Source: Kosakonia oryzendophytica
Lineage (GTDB): Bacteria > Pseudomonadota > Gammaproteobacteria > Enterobacterales > Enterobacteriaceae
Reading direction: 5' to 3'
Assembly (NCBI RefSeq): GCF_900094925.1
Contig: NZ_FMAY01000007.1
Location: 1 to 64,000 of the forward strand
DNA: 64,000 bases
The notes under the pieces: generated by a model
Database searches by the model: none
Told to the model about the DNA's origin: nothing
What the model saw: only the letters and a program-made list of their open reading frames with translations
In this document: positions 48,166 to 58,010 of the stretch, piece after piece
How the letters are laid out: each line of letters begins with the position of its first letter
Position numbering within the stretch: the first letter of the stretch is position 1
Made by a program: the position numbers and the translations under genes

Positions 48166-49821
48166 ATGTTGAACCGTATCCGCGTCGTTACAATGCTTAT
48201 GAGCGTGCTGGTGGTGTTTGCACTGTTGCAGCTCGTCTCTGGCGGTCTTTTTTTCTCGTCACTTAAGCAAAACCAGCAAAGCTTCGCAGTCTCTAATGAT
48301 CTGCGTATGCAACAAACTGAGCTGGGTAAAGCCTGGGAGTTAATGCTGCAAACCCGCATTAACCTGAGTCGCTCTTCTGCACGTATGCTGCTCGATCCGG
48401 GCAACCAGCAGAGCAGTGCGAAAACCGATCTGCTGAACAGTGCAAAAAACTCACTGGCAGACGCCGCAAAACATTACGACGCCTTCCGTGCACTGCCTTC
48501 ACTGCCGGAAATGGATGCCGCGCGCCAGAATCTGGATGAAAAATACCGCACCTATAACGCCGCCCTCAGTGAGCTGGTGCAGTTCCTTGAAAGCGGCAAT
48601 ATCAACGGCTTTATGGCGCAACCCACTCAGGGAATGCAAAACGCCCTTGGCGATGCGATGACCAAATATGCCGGGTTGAGTGAAAACTTGTATCGCAACG
48701 CCTGGGAACAGAGCGTCAGTGACTATACTTTTGCCAAATGGCAGATGGCGATCCTCGCGCTGGCGCTGGTGGTCGTGCTGGCGGCAGTCTGGTATGGCAT
48801 TCGTCGCATTCTTCTTACGCCGTTATCGGCTGTTATCCGCCATATTCGTGAAATCGCCAGCGGTAACCTGACGCATACGCTGACCATTGCCGGTCGTAGT
48901 GAAATGACCGAACTGGCACAAAGCGTTGATCATATGCAAAACGCGTTGATCGAAACGGTCACCAACGTTCGCCAGGGGTCAGATGCGATTTATGCCGGCA
49001 CCAGCGAAATAGCCGCCGGGAACAACGATCTTTCCTCCCGTACTGAAGAGCAGGCCTCCGCCCTGGAACAAACCGCCGCCAGTATGGAAGAGTTAACCGC
49101 CACGGTGAAACAGAACGCCGACAACGCGCGTCAGGCTTCTCAACTGGCGCAAAGCGCCTCGGAAACGGCCGCACGTGGCGGCAAAGTGGTGGACAGTGTT
49201 GTGAAAACAATGCACGACATCGCAGCCAGTTCACAGAAAATCGCCGATATTATTAGCGTCATCGACGGCATCGCGTTCCAGACCAATATCCTTGCGTTAA
49301 ACGCAGCGGTAGAAGCCGCGCGTGCAGGTGAACAGGGGCGTGGTTTTGCGGTGGTGGCGGGTGAAGTACGCAATCTCGCCAGCCGTAGCGCCCAGGCGGC
49401 AAAAGAAATTAAAGCTTTGATTGAAGATTCTGTCTCCCGTGTCGATACCGGATCTGTACTGGTTGGCAGTGCAGGGGAAACCATGTCGGACATTGTTAAC
49501 GCGGTTACGCGGGTGAACGACATCATGGGTGAAATTGCATCGGCGTCTGATGAACAGAGCCGTGGCATCGACCAGGTTGCACTGGCGGTATCCGAAATGG
49601 ATCGCGTCACACAGCAGAACGCGTCGCTGGTGCAACAATCGGCAGCTGCGGCCGCCGCCCTTGAAGAACAAGCCAGTTTACTGACGATGGCGGTATCGGC
49701 CTTCCGCCTCTCAGCAGTATCCGGCACTCCGGCGCAACGCGCTTCTACACCGGCGGCACAGACCCCGGCGAGAAACCGCCCGCAAACAGCCGGGCAAGAA
49801 GAAAATTGGGAGACTTTTTAA
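48166..49821 (+). CDS. tar: Methyl-accepting chemotaxis protein Tar-like (aspartate receptor)
   Basis: 551 aa. Two membrane helices (about 7-33 and 193-213), periplasmic four-helix domain with aspartate-binding arginines R64, R69 and R73 ([12 protein letters not shown]), HAMP (214-267), signalling hairpin, and C-terminal NWETF that tethers CheR and CheB. The family's methylation sites read E295, Q302, E309, Q491, the mirror of E. coli Q295, E302, Q309, E491. Signal transducer for aspartate and possibly maltose. E. coli has tap between tar and cheR; it is absent here. Confidence 0.93.
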   Translation: MLNRIRVVTMLMSVLVVFALLQLVSGGLFFSSLKQNQQSFAVSNDLRMQQTELGKAWELMLQTRINLSRSSARMLLDPGNQQSSAKTDLLNSAKNSLADAAKHYDAFRALPSLPEMDAARQNLDEKYRTYNAALSELVQFLESGNINGFMAQPTQGMQNALGDAMTKYAGLSENLYRNAWEQSVSDYTFAKWQMAILALALVVVLAAVWYGIRRILLTPLSAVIRHIREIASGNLTHTLTIAGRSEMTELAQSVDHMQNALIETVTNVRQGSDAIYAGTSEIAAGNNDLSSRTEEQASALEQTAASMEELTATVKQNADNARQASQLAQSASETAARGGKVVDSVVKTMHDIAASSQKIADIISVIDGIAFQTNILALNAAVEAARAGEQGRGFAVVAGEVRNLASRSAQAAKEIKALIEDSVSRVDTGSVLVGSAGETMSDIVNAVTRVNDIMGEIASASDEQSRGIDQVALAVSEMDRVTQQNASLVQQSAAAAAALEEQASLLTMAVSAFRLSAVSGTPAQRASTPAAQTPARNRPQTAGQEENWETF

Positions 49822-50062
49822 CCCTTTTTTTGCGGATAGTTTGCCGCTTGAAGACTTAACATCACAGCGAAGTACGCGGGCCGGTTATCTGGCCTGCGTA
49901 ACGACAAGGAGCATCAGTTGATCTGTCGTGATAATAACCTGTCGTCATATTTTATGACTGTAATGACGGCGGTTTTAAAGATTAAAGAGTGGGTCGAAAG
50001 ACCTCAAGCGGCACCGCCCAACGCTGTGCCTGTTGAATACTGAACCTAGTTGAGAAGGCGCT
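49822..50062. other. tar-cheR spacer
   Basis: 241 bases where E. coli has the whole tap gene. No frame or remnant of tap is recognisable. A ribosome site GAGAAGG precedes cheR. Confidence 0.55.
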
Positions 50063-50932
50063 ATGACATCATCTATGCCCAGCGGGCAGACGTCATCAAT
50101 ATTACAGCAGATGACACAACGCCTGGCGCTGTCCGACGCGCACTTTCGTCGGATATGTCAATTGATTTACCAGCGTGCGGGGATTGTTCTCGCAGATCAC
50201 AAACGCGACATGGTTTACAACCGACTTGTCCGTCGTTTGCGTTCGCTAGGATTAGATGATTTTGGTCGTTATCTGAGCATGCTGGAAGCGAACCAGAACA
50301 GCGCAGAGTGGCAGGCATTTATTAATTCGCTCACCACTAACCTCACCGCTTTCTTCCGGGAAGGGCATCACTTTCCTGTGTTGGCGGAACATGCGCGTAA
50401 GCGTACCGGTGAATACCGGGTCTGGAGCGCGGCGGCGTCAACGGGAGAAGAGCCTTACTCACTGGCCATCACGCTTGCTGATGCTTTGGGTATGGCACCC
50501 GGGCGCTGGAAAGTGTTTGCCAGCGATATCGATACCGAAGTGCTGCAAAAAGCGCGTGCCGGTGTGTATCGCCAGGATGAACTGAAGACGCTATCGCCCC
50601 AGCAAATGCAACGCTATTTCATGCGTGGCACAGGTCCCCATGCCGGGTTGGTGCGTGTCCGGCAGGAACTGGCGAACTACGTTGATTTCACCACGGTGAA
50701 TTTGCTGGATAAGCAATACAACGTACCGGGGCCGTTTGACGCTATTTTTTGCCGTAATGTTATGATTTATTTTGATAAAACGACGCAACAGGACATTCTG
50801 CATCGTTTCGCTCCGCTGCTTAAGCCGGACGGATTATTGTTTGCCGGGCATTCGGAGAACTTCAGCAACCTCGTGCGTGAGTTTACCCTGCGTGGGCAAA
50901 CCGTTTATGCGCTGAGTAAGGATAAAGCATGA
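50063..50932 (+). CDS. cheR: Chemotaxis methyltransferase CheR
   Basis: 289 aa. N-terminal helical domain, then SAM-dependent methyltransferase with [16 protein letters not shown] and [13 protein letters not shown], and [10 protein letters not shown]. Methylates receptor glutamates. It overlaps cheB by 4 bases (ATGA). Confidence 0.97.
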   Translation: MTSSMPSGQTSSILQQMTQRLALSDAHFRRICQLIYQRAGIVLADHKRDMVYNRLVRRLRSLGLDDFGRYLSMLEANQNSAEWQAFINSLTTNLTAFFREGHHFPVLAEHARKRTGEYRVWSAAASTGEEPYSLAITLADALGMAPGRWKVFASDIDTEVLQKARAGVYRQDELKTLSPQQMQRYFMRGTGPHAGLVRVRQELANYVDFTTVNLLDKQYNVPGPFDAIFCRNVMIYFDKTTQQDILHRFAPLLKPDGLLFAGHSENFSNLVREFTLRGQTVYALSKDKA

Positions 50933-51978
50933 GTAAAATCAGGGTATTGTCCGTCGATGATTCCGCATTGATGCGCCAGATCATGACAGAAATAATCAAT
51001 AGCCACAGTGATATGGAAATGGTTGCGACGGCGCCAGACCCGTTAGTCGCCCGGGATTTAATCAAAAAATTTAACCCGGATGTTTTAACGCTGGATGTGG
51101 AAATGCCGCGTATGGACGGACTGGATTTCCTTGAAAAATTAATGCGCTTGCGCCCGATGCCTGTTGTGATGGTCTCGTCTCTGACGGGAAAAGGATCAGA
51201 AGTGACGCTGCGTGCGCTGGAACTGGGTGCGATTGACTTCGTTACCAAACCTCAGATTGGCATTCGTGAAGGGATGCTGGCCTACAGCGAAATGATCGCT
51301 GAGAAGGTGCGGACAGCTTCACGCGCACGTCTGTCGGCGCATAAACCGATGGCGGTGCCGGCCACATTGAAAGCCGGACCGTTGCTCAGTTCGGAAAAAC
51401 TGTTGGTAATTGGCGCGTCAACCGGAGGAACAGAGGCAATTAGGCATGTACTCCAGCCATTGCCTCTTTCAAGTCCTGGTATTCTGATCACTCAGCACAT
51501 GCCGCCGGGCTTTACCCGCTCATTTGCTGAGCGTTTGAATAAACTGTGCCAGATTAGCGTAAAAGAAGCCGAAGATGGTGAGCGCGTATTGCCAGGGCAT
51601 GCCTACATCGCCCCCGGCGATCGGCATATGGAACTGGCGCGCAGTGGGGCAAACTATCAAATTAAGATCCATGACGGACCGCCGGTGAATCGGCACCGTC
51701 CGGCTGTGGATGTGCTGTTTCATTCGGTGGCGAAATATGCGGGGCGCAACGCCGTGGGTGTGATTCTCACGGGGATGGGCAACGATGGCGCAGCCGGAAT
51801 GTTAGCGATGCACCAGGCAGGCGCCTGGACCATCGCACAAAACGAAGCAAGTTGTGTGGTGTTCGGCATGCCGCGTGAGGCCATCAATATGGGTGGCGTC
51901 AGCGAAGTGGTCGATCTTAGCCAGGTAAGCCAGCAGATGCTGGCGAAAATCAGTGCCGGACAGGCAATACGTATTTGA
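50929..51978 (+). CDS. cheB: Chemotaxis methylesterase/deamidase CheB
   Basis: 349 aa. Receiver domain ([11 protein letters not shown], Asp56 in [11 protein letters not shown]) and methylesterase domain with catalytic Ser164 ([10 protein letters not shown]), His190 (TQHMPPGFT) and Asp286 ([10 protein letters not shown]). Removes methyl groups and deamidates Gln receptor sites, needed for the Q302 and Q491 encoded in tar. Confidence 0.97.
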   Translation: MSKIRVLSVDDSALMRQIMTEIINSHSDMEMVATAPDPLVARDLIKKFNPDVLTLDVEMPRMDGLDFLEKLMRLRPMPVVMVSSLTGKGSEVTLRALELGAIDFVTKPQIGIREGMLAYSEMIAEKVRTASRARLSAHKPMAVPATLKAGPLLSSEKLLVIGASTGGTEAIRHVLQPLPLSSPGILITQHMPPGFTRSFAERLNKLCQISVKEAEDGERVLPGHAYIAPGDRHMELARSGANYQIKIHDGPPVNRHRPAVDVLFHSVAKYAGRNAVGVILTGMGNDGAAGMLAMHQAGAWTIAQNEASCVVFGMPREAINMGGVSEVVDLSQVSQQMLAKISAGQAIRI

Positions 51979-51989
51979 ACTAGGAGTAA

Positions 51990-52385
<396 letters not shown>

Positions 52386-52396
52386 GGACTGGATAA

Positions 52397-53041
52397 ATGA
52401 TTCAACCTTCGATTAAACCAGTGGAAGAACATTCACCCAGCGATATTATTGCCCGGATCGGCAGTCTGACTCGCATGCTGCGCGACAGCTTGCGCGAATT
52501 GGGTCTGGACCAGGCGATTGCTGAAGCAGCGGAAGCAATTCCCGATGCCCGTGATCGTTTGGACTACGTAGTACAAATGACCGCGCAAGCGGCAGAACGT
52601 GCGCTCAACAGCGTTGAAGCTTCTCAGCCGCATCAGGATGAGATGGAACGTGGCGCGAAAGACCTGAGCAAACGTTGGGACGCGTGGTTTGAAAACCCCA
52701 TCGAGCTGGCCGACGCCCGTGAACTGGTGACCGATACCCGTAAGTATCTCGGTGAAGTCCCCGGGCATACCAGCTTCACCAACGCGCAGTTGATGGACAT
52801 CATGATGGCGCAGGATTTCCAGGACCTTACCGGTCAGGTTATCAAACGCATGATGGATGTAGTTCAGGAGATCGAACGTCAGTTGCTGATGGTTCTGCTG
52901 GAAAACATCCCGGATCAGAGCGCGCGTCCGAAACGCGAAAACGACAGCCTGCTCAACGGGCCGCAACTCGACGCCACCAAAGCGGGCGTTGTGGCGAGTC
53001 AGGATCAGGTGGACGATTTGCTGGACAGCCTCGGATTCTGA
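52397..53041 (+). CDS. cheZ: CheY-P phosphatase CheZ
   Basis: 214 aa. Long helical hairpin with the catalytic Gln in [12 protein letters not shown] and C-terminal CheY-binding tail [12 protein letters not shown]. Ends the che operon. Confidence 0.97.
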   Translation: MIQPSIKPVEEHSPSDIIARIGSLTRMLRDSLRELGLDQAIAEAAEAIPDARDRLDYVVQMTAQAAERALNSVEASQPHQDEMERGAKDLSKRWDAWFENPIELADARELVTDTRKYLGEVPGHTSFTNAQLMDIMMAQDFQDLTGQVIKRMMDVVQEIERQLLMVLLENIPDQSARPKRENDSLLNGPQLDATKAGVVASQDQVDDLLDSLGF

Positions 53042-53125
53042 TTCGCGCATAATCCTTCATGAGTGCGTGAGTTGTGGCGCAAAGGATTTTCTGTCGATTA
53101 GCTGAAAATGGCGCAATTCTATTGG

Positions 53126-53155
53126 GTGGGAAGGGTGAAACCTTCCCACTTTTTT
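53126..53155 (+). terminator. Terminator after cheZ
   Basis: GTGGGAAGG, GTGAAA loop, CCTTCCCAC, six Ts. It lies against the 3' end of the convergent CPBP gene. Confidence 0.92.
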
Positions 53156-53801
53156 ATGAAAGATACAACGCGAATGTTGCACCCAGATTAGCCAGCGCAT
53201 GTAGGATTACGGGCACAATCAGTCCGCCGGTACCGATGCGTACCACACACATTACCGCAGAGAAACTGAACAGATAGACAAAATTGACGGGTGTCTGATA
53301 TTGCATATGAATAGCGGCAAACAGAGCCGAGACCAACACAATACCCAGTTGTTGCGGTATTTTCCCCCATCCCAAAAAAGCATTGAGTAAAAAACCGCGA
53401 AAGATAATCTCTTCACTCACAGGTGCAGCCAAACAGGCCGTTACCACCCATGTCCAGCGAACAAATCCCGAATAGCTGTGAAGTGACTCGAGCCACGGTT
53501 CCGGTTGCGAGAAGAACGTCTCCAGAAAGAATAACGTGAGCAGACCCAATAGGGGGACTGCAACGTTTCGTAACGTGACAGAACCCAATGGCAGTAACTT
53601 ATATTGACGGTGGTAGTAACGCCAGAGTAGCAACGCACATGGCAGTAGCAGAGCGCAGTGAAGAAAGGAGTCAGCCATGCCCACACGATATAGCGCCGGG
53701 TAGCCAGGAATAAAAATAGCGAAATAGAACAGGCAGTAATAAATAACAAACGCTGCAATGCACATGGAACTGTGCGTAATTCTGTCAAACTGGCCGTGCA
53801 T
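53154..53801 (-). CDS. CPBP-family intramembrane metalloprotease (Rce1-like)
   Basis: 215 aa, about six membrane helices. Motif 1 SEEIIFRGF, motif 2 FAAIHMQY and motif 3 HALAN match the EExxxR/FxxxH/HxxxN signature of CAAX protease and bacteriocin-processing (CPBP) enzymes. Start ATG 53801; the next possible ATG is 53766. The substrate is unknown. Oriented against cheZ, between che and flhB operons, where E. coli has no such gene, so likely an accessory insertion. Confidence 0.82.
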   Translation of the reverse strand: MHGQFDRITHSSMCIAAFVIYYCLFYFAIFIPGYPALYRVGMADSFLHCALLLPCALLLWRYYHRQYKLLPLGSVTLRNVAVPLLGLLTLFFLETFFSQPEPWLESLHSYSGFVRWTWVVTACLAAPVSEEIIFRGFLLNAFLGWGKIPQQLGIVLVSALFAAIHMQYQTPVNFVYLFSFSAVMCVVRIGTGGLIVPVILHALANLGATFALYLS

Positions 53802-54078
53802 AAGTACGGTACATCCCTGATAAATAAAAAGAGGGACAGTATAAAGGATAGTGATAGCGTTCCTGTTAAGAGCGCAATAATCAGAAGATACAGAGAGGAG
53901 ATTTTTTTTAGTCAGGATATTAGGCTGTCTGTTCGGGTTTGGTCCTCGTTTTGGAATGCGTGTTCCTTATTTTTGTCTCAAATGGCGAAAACCCCCCGTT
54001 TTTATGCCTTACTCTGCCCATTAGACCGTATTGACTCTGGCATTATGTCATCAAACCTGTAACCCCTGGATGTACGCC

Positions 54079-55230
54079 GTGGCCTCTGAAGACAGCGACG
54101 ACAAAACAGAAGCCCCCACAGCGCACCGACTAGAGAAGGCGCGCGAAGAAGGGCAGATCCCCCGATCCAAAGAGCTGACATCCGTGCTTATTATGTTGGC
54201 CGGTATCTGCATTCTGTGGTTTGGCGGGGAAGCATTTGGTCGTCGGTTGTCGATCATGCTCTCCACCGGGTTACGTTTTGATCACCATATCGTCAATGAC
54301 CAGAATCTGATCCTCGGGCAAATTATCATCATGCTGAAAAACGCATTGATAGCCTTGTTGCCGCTGTTGACCGGCGTCGTGATCATAGCGTTAGTTGCGC
54401 CGGTAATGCTCGGGGGGTTGGTATTCAGCACCAAATCACTGGCGTTTCAGTTTTCTAAACTGAACCCGTTAAGCGGTATTAAGCGCTTGTTCTCTGCGCA
54501 GGTCGGGGCTGAGCTTGTGAAAGCGTTGATGAAGGCGCTGTTTATGGGCGGCGTGGCGGGCATGTTTCTCTGGCAACACTGGCCGGACATGATGCGCCTG
54601 ATGAGCGAGTCGCCGTTTAAAGCGATGGCCAGCGCTCTTAACCTGACCGGATTGTGCGCATTACTGGTGGCGTTGAGCATTATCCCGATGGTGGGATTTG
54701 ACGTCTTCTGGCAGATCTACAGTCATTTGAAAAAACTGCGCATGTCCCGTCAGGATATCCGCGACGAATTTAAACAGAGTGAAGGCGACCCGCATGTGAA
54801 GGGCCGTATTCGCCAGATGCAGCGTGCGGCGGCGCGCCGCCGGATGATGGCCGATGTGCCAAAAGCCGACGTGATTGTTACCAACCCGACGCACTACGCC
54901 GTGGCGTTGCAGTATGACGAGAATAAAATGAGCGCGCCTAAAGTGGTGGCGAAAGGGCAGGGTCTGGTGGCATTACGCATTCGCGAACTGGGCACTGAAA
55001 ATCGCGTACCCATTTTGGAAGCACCGCCGCTGGCGCGCGCACTCTATCGCCACGCTGAGATCGGTCAGCAAATCCCCGGTCAGCTCTATGCGGCGGTTGC
55101 CGAAGTGCTGGCGTGGGTATGGCAGTTGAAACGCTGGCGTTTGTCAGGCGGACAACGACCCGTTAAACCTGAGAATCTTCCGGTGCCAGAGGCGCTGGAC
55201 TTTTTGAACGAGAAGGACACTGATGGCTAA
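54079..55230 (+). CDS. flhB: Flagellar export protein FlhB
   Basis: 383 aa from GTG 54079 (VASEDSDDKTEAPTAHRLEK). This start puts the autocleavage motif NPTH at N269, exactly the E. coli number. An ATG at 54070 is an alternative. Four membrane helices plus cytoplasmic domain; self-cleavage at NPTH switches export from hook to filament. Confidence 0.96.
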   Translation: MASEDSDDKTEAPTAHRLEKAREEGQIPRSKELTSVLIMLAGICILWFGGEAFGRRLSIMLSTGLRFDHHIVNDQNLILGQIIIMLKNALIALLPLLTGVVIIALVAPVMLGGLVFSTKSLAFQFSKLNPLSGIKRLFSAQVGAELVKALMKALFMGGVAGMFLWQHWPDMMRLMSESPFKAMASALNLTGLCALLVALSIIPMVGFDVFWQIYSHLKKLRMSRQDIRDEFKQSEGDPHVKGRIRQMQRAAARRRMMADVPKADVIVTNPTHYAVALQYDENKMSAPKVVAKGQGLVALRIRELGTENRVPILEAPPLARALYRHAEIGQQIPGQLYAAVAEVLAWVWQLKRWRLSGGQRPVKPENLPVPEALDFLNEKDTDG

Positions 55231-57301
55231 TCTGGTAGCAATGCTGCGTCTGCCCAGCAATCTGAAATCGACCCAATGGCAGATCCTTGCCGGGCCGGTG
55301 CTCATCATGCTTATTCTGTCGATGATGGTGCTGCCGCTGCCAGCGTTTGTCCTCGACCTGCTGTTTACCTTTAACATCGCGCTGTCGATCATGGTGTTGT
55401 TGGTGGCCATGTTCACCCAGCGTACCCTGGAATTCGCCGCGTTCCCGACCATCCTGCTGTTCACAACCTTGCTACGCCTGGCGCTGAACGTTGCATCGAC
55501 CCGTATCATTCTGATGGAAGGGCATACCGGTTCTGCAGCAGCAGGGCGAGTGGTAGAAGCTTTCGGCCACTTCCTTGTTGGCGGTAACTTCGCTATCGGT
55601 ATTGTGGTGTTTGTGATCCTCGTCATCATCAACTTCATGGTTATCACCAAGGGTGCCGGACGTATCGCTGAAGTGGGCGCGCGTTTCGTGCTCGACGGGA
55701 TGCCGGGTAAACAGATGGCGATCGACGCGGACCTTAACGCCGGGATCATTGGTGAAGATGAAGCAAAACGCCGCCGTTCAGAAGTGACGCAAGAAGCGGA
55801 CTTCTACGGTTCAATGGACGGTGCGAGTAAATTTGTTCGCGGGGATGCCGTCGCCGGTATCCTGATTATGGTGATCAACATCATCGGTGGTCTGCTGGTA
55901 GGGGTTTTGCAGCATGGCCTGTCGATGGGCGACGCGGCTGAAAGTTATACCCTTCTGACCATCGGTGATGGCCTGGTTGCGCAGATCCCTGCGCTGGTTA
56001 TCTCCACGGCAGCGGGCGTTATTGTCACACGCGTCAGCACTGATGAAGACGTCGGCCAGCAAATGGTGGGGCAACTCTTCTCTAACCCGCGCGTAATGAT
56101 GCTGAGTGCAGGTGTACTGGGTCTGTTAGGCCTGGTGCCCGGCATGCCGAACCTTGTGTTCTTGCTGTTTACCGGTGCGTTGCTCGGCCTTGCCTGGTGG
56201 TTGCGTGGTAAAGAACAGAAAGCGCCAGTAGAGGCCGCGCCGGTCAAATTACCAGAAAACACGCAAGCGGTGGAAGCCACCTGGAGCGATGTACAGCTTG
56301 AAGACTCGCTGGGTATGGAGGTCGGCTATCGTCTGATACCGATGGTAGACTTCCAACAGGATGGTGAATTGCTGGGACGTATTCGCAGTATTCGTAAGAA
56401 ATTCGCGCAGGACATGGGCTTTCTGCCGCCAGTGGTGCATATCCGCGACAATATGGATTTACCACCGGCCCGTTATCGTATTCTGATGAAAGGGGTTGAA
56501 ATCGGTAGCGGTGAGGCGTATCCGGGCCGCTGGCTGGCGATTAACCCAGGCACCGCAGCCGGCACGTTGCCCGGCGAACAGACCGTCGACCCTGCTTTTG
56601 GCCTGGCAGCTATCTGGATCGAGAGTGCGCTGAAAGAGCAGGCGCAGATCCAGGGCTTTACGGTGGTCGAAGCCAGTACCGTGGTAGCGACGCACCTCAA
56701 CCATTTAATTGGTCAGTTTTCATCGGAATTGTTTGGCCGCCAGGAAGCACAACAGTTGCTTGACCGTGTAAGCCAGGAAATGCCGAAGCTGACCGAGGAT
56801 CTGGTGCCGGGTGTGATCACGCTGACCACTCTGCATAAAGTGCTGCAAAACCTGCTTGCCGAGAAAGTGGCTATTCGCGATATGCGTACGATTCTGGAAA
56901 CGCTGGCAGAGCACGCGCCGGTGCAGAACGATCCGCACGAACTAACTTCTGTGGTGCGCGTGGCGCTGGGTCGGGCTATCACCCAACAGTGGTTCCCGGG
57001 TAATGATGAAGTTCAGGTGATTGGTCTTGATACGCCGCTGGAGCGTTTGCTATTACAAGCCCTTCAGGGCGGTGGCGGCCTGGAGCCAGGACTGGCCGAC
57101 CGTCTGCTCGAACAGACTCAGGAAGCGCTGGTACGCCAGGAAATGTTGGGCGCGCCGCCGGTGCTGCTGGTTAACCATGCGTTGCGTCCGTTGCTGGCCC
57201 GCTTCTTACGTCGCAGCCTGCCACAACTGGTTGTGTTGTCGAATATGGAAATGTCGGATAACCGCAATATTCGTATGACGGCTACTATCGGAGGGAAGTA
57301 A
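55223..57301 (+). CDS. flhA: Flagellar export protein FlhA
   Basis: 692 aa. N-terminal eight-helix membrane region with the FHIPEP-like LVARLRLALNVASTRIILM-type segment, then a cytoplasmic domain (from about 330) that docks chaperone-substrate complexes. Overlaps flhB by 8 bases and flhE by 1 base. Confidence 0.97.
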   Translation: MANLVAMLRLPSNLKSTQWQILAGPVLIMLILSMMVLPLPAFVLDLLFTFNIALSIMVLLVAMFTQRTLEFAAFPTILLFTTLLRLALNVASTRIILMEGHTGSAAAGRVVEAFGHFLVGGNFAIGIVVFVILVIINFMVITKGAGRIAEVGARFVLDGMPGKQMAIDADLNAGIIGEDEAKRRRSEVTQEADFYGSMDGASKFVRGDAVAGILIMVINIIGGLLVGVLQHGLSMGDAAESYTLLTIGDGLVAQIPALVISTAAGVIVTRVSTDEDVGQQMVGQLFSNPRVMMLSAGVLGLLGLVPGMPNLVFLLFTGALLGLAWWLRGKEQKAPVEAAPVKLPENTQAVEATWSDVQLEDSLGMEVGYRLIPMVDFQQDGELLGRIRSIRKKFAQDMGFLPPVVHIRDNMDLPPARYRILMKGVEIGSGEAYPGRWLAINPGTAAGTLPGEQTVDPAFGLAAIWIESALKEQAQIQGFTVVEASTVVATHLNHLIGQFSSELFGRQEAQQLLDRVSQEMPKLTEDLVPGVITLTTLHKVLQNLLAEKVAIRDMRTILETLAEHAPVQNDPHELTSVVRVALGRAITQQWFPGNDEVQVIGLDTPLERLLLQALQGGGGLEPGLADRLLEQTQEALVRQEMLGAPPVLLVNHALRPLLARFLRRSLPQLVVLSNMEMSDNRNIRMTATIGGK

Positions 57302-57711
57302 TGCGTTATCTCGCCTGGTTAATTGCGTTACCGTTGTTTGCTCACGCTGTCGGAGAAGGCGCGTGGCAGGCCAGCAGTATTGGCATTACGCTGAATAATC
57401 GTGGTGTGTCCGCCTCTTCAGCGCCGCTGGCTTCATCACAACCGGTGAATGGATTAATGACGCTGGTTGCCTGGCGTTATGAACTCAATGGGCCGACCCC
57501 GGCGGGCTTAGTCGTTCGCCTCTGTTCTCAAACACGTTGTGTTGAACTTGATGGTCAGAATGGGACTACCACCGGCTTTACCGGTGTTCCGGCTATTGAA
57601 CCTCTGCGTTTTGTCTGGGAAGTCCCGGGTGGCGGGCGCCTGATACCTGCGTTGCAAGTACAGAGTAATCAGGTGATCGTCAATTACCGCCAACCTGCCA
57701 ATAACGGGTAA
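57301..57711 (+). CDS. flhE: Flagellar protein FlhE
   Basis: 136 aa. Signal peptide MRYLAWLIALPLFAHAVG, beta-rich periplasmic protein with two cysteines (RLCSQTRCVEL). Helps control proton leak through the export gate in Salmonella. TAATG overlap with flhA. Confidence 0.95.
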   Translation: MRYLAWLIALPLFAHAVGEGAWQASSIGITLNNRGVSASSAPLASSQPVNGLMTLVAWRYELNGPTPAGLVVRLCSQTRCVELDGQNGTTTGFTGVPAIEPLRFVWEVPGGGRLIPALQVQSNQVIVNYRQPANNG

Positions 57712-57758
57712 CCGTTTCGTTGTTAACTTGCGCAATCAGTTAGTCTTTTTCGCCGCTT

Positions 57759-57783
57759 AAATCCTGCCGTCTGGCAGGATTTT
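57759..57783 (+). terminator. Probable terminator of flhBAE
   Basis: AAATCCTGCC pairs with GGCAGGATTT across GTCT. The T-run is short, so it may be partial. Confidence 0.75.
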
Positions 57784-58010
57784 GCTGTCGACATCTCATT
57801 TTTGACCCCCTCTTTTGAAGCAAGAGAAACGCTGTTTTATAAATCAGTGAAGCGTGTAATGGCTCTCTTTGCATTTTTGCCAGGGCCGCCCGTTTACTGG
57901 CAGAAACAGAAAGGTTTCCCATGGCGCATCCTCTTACTTTAGCCGTGTAAGCATTTCCTTTGGCCAGCCGTAATGCCAGGGGTCCCCAATAATGAATAGG
58001 GTTGACGGCA

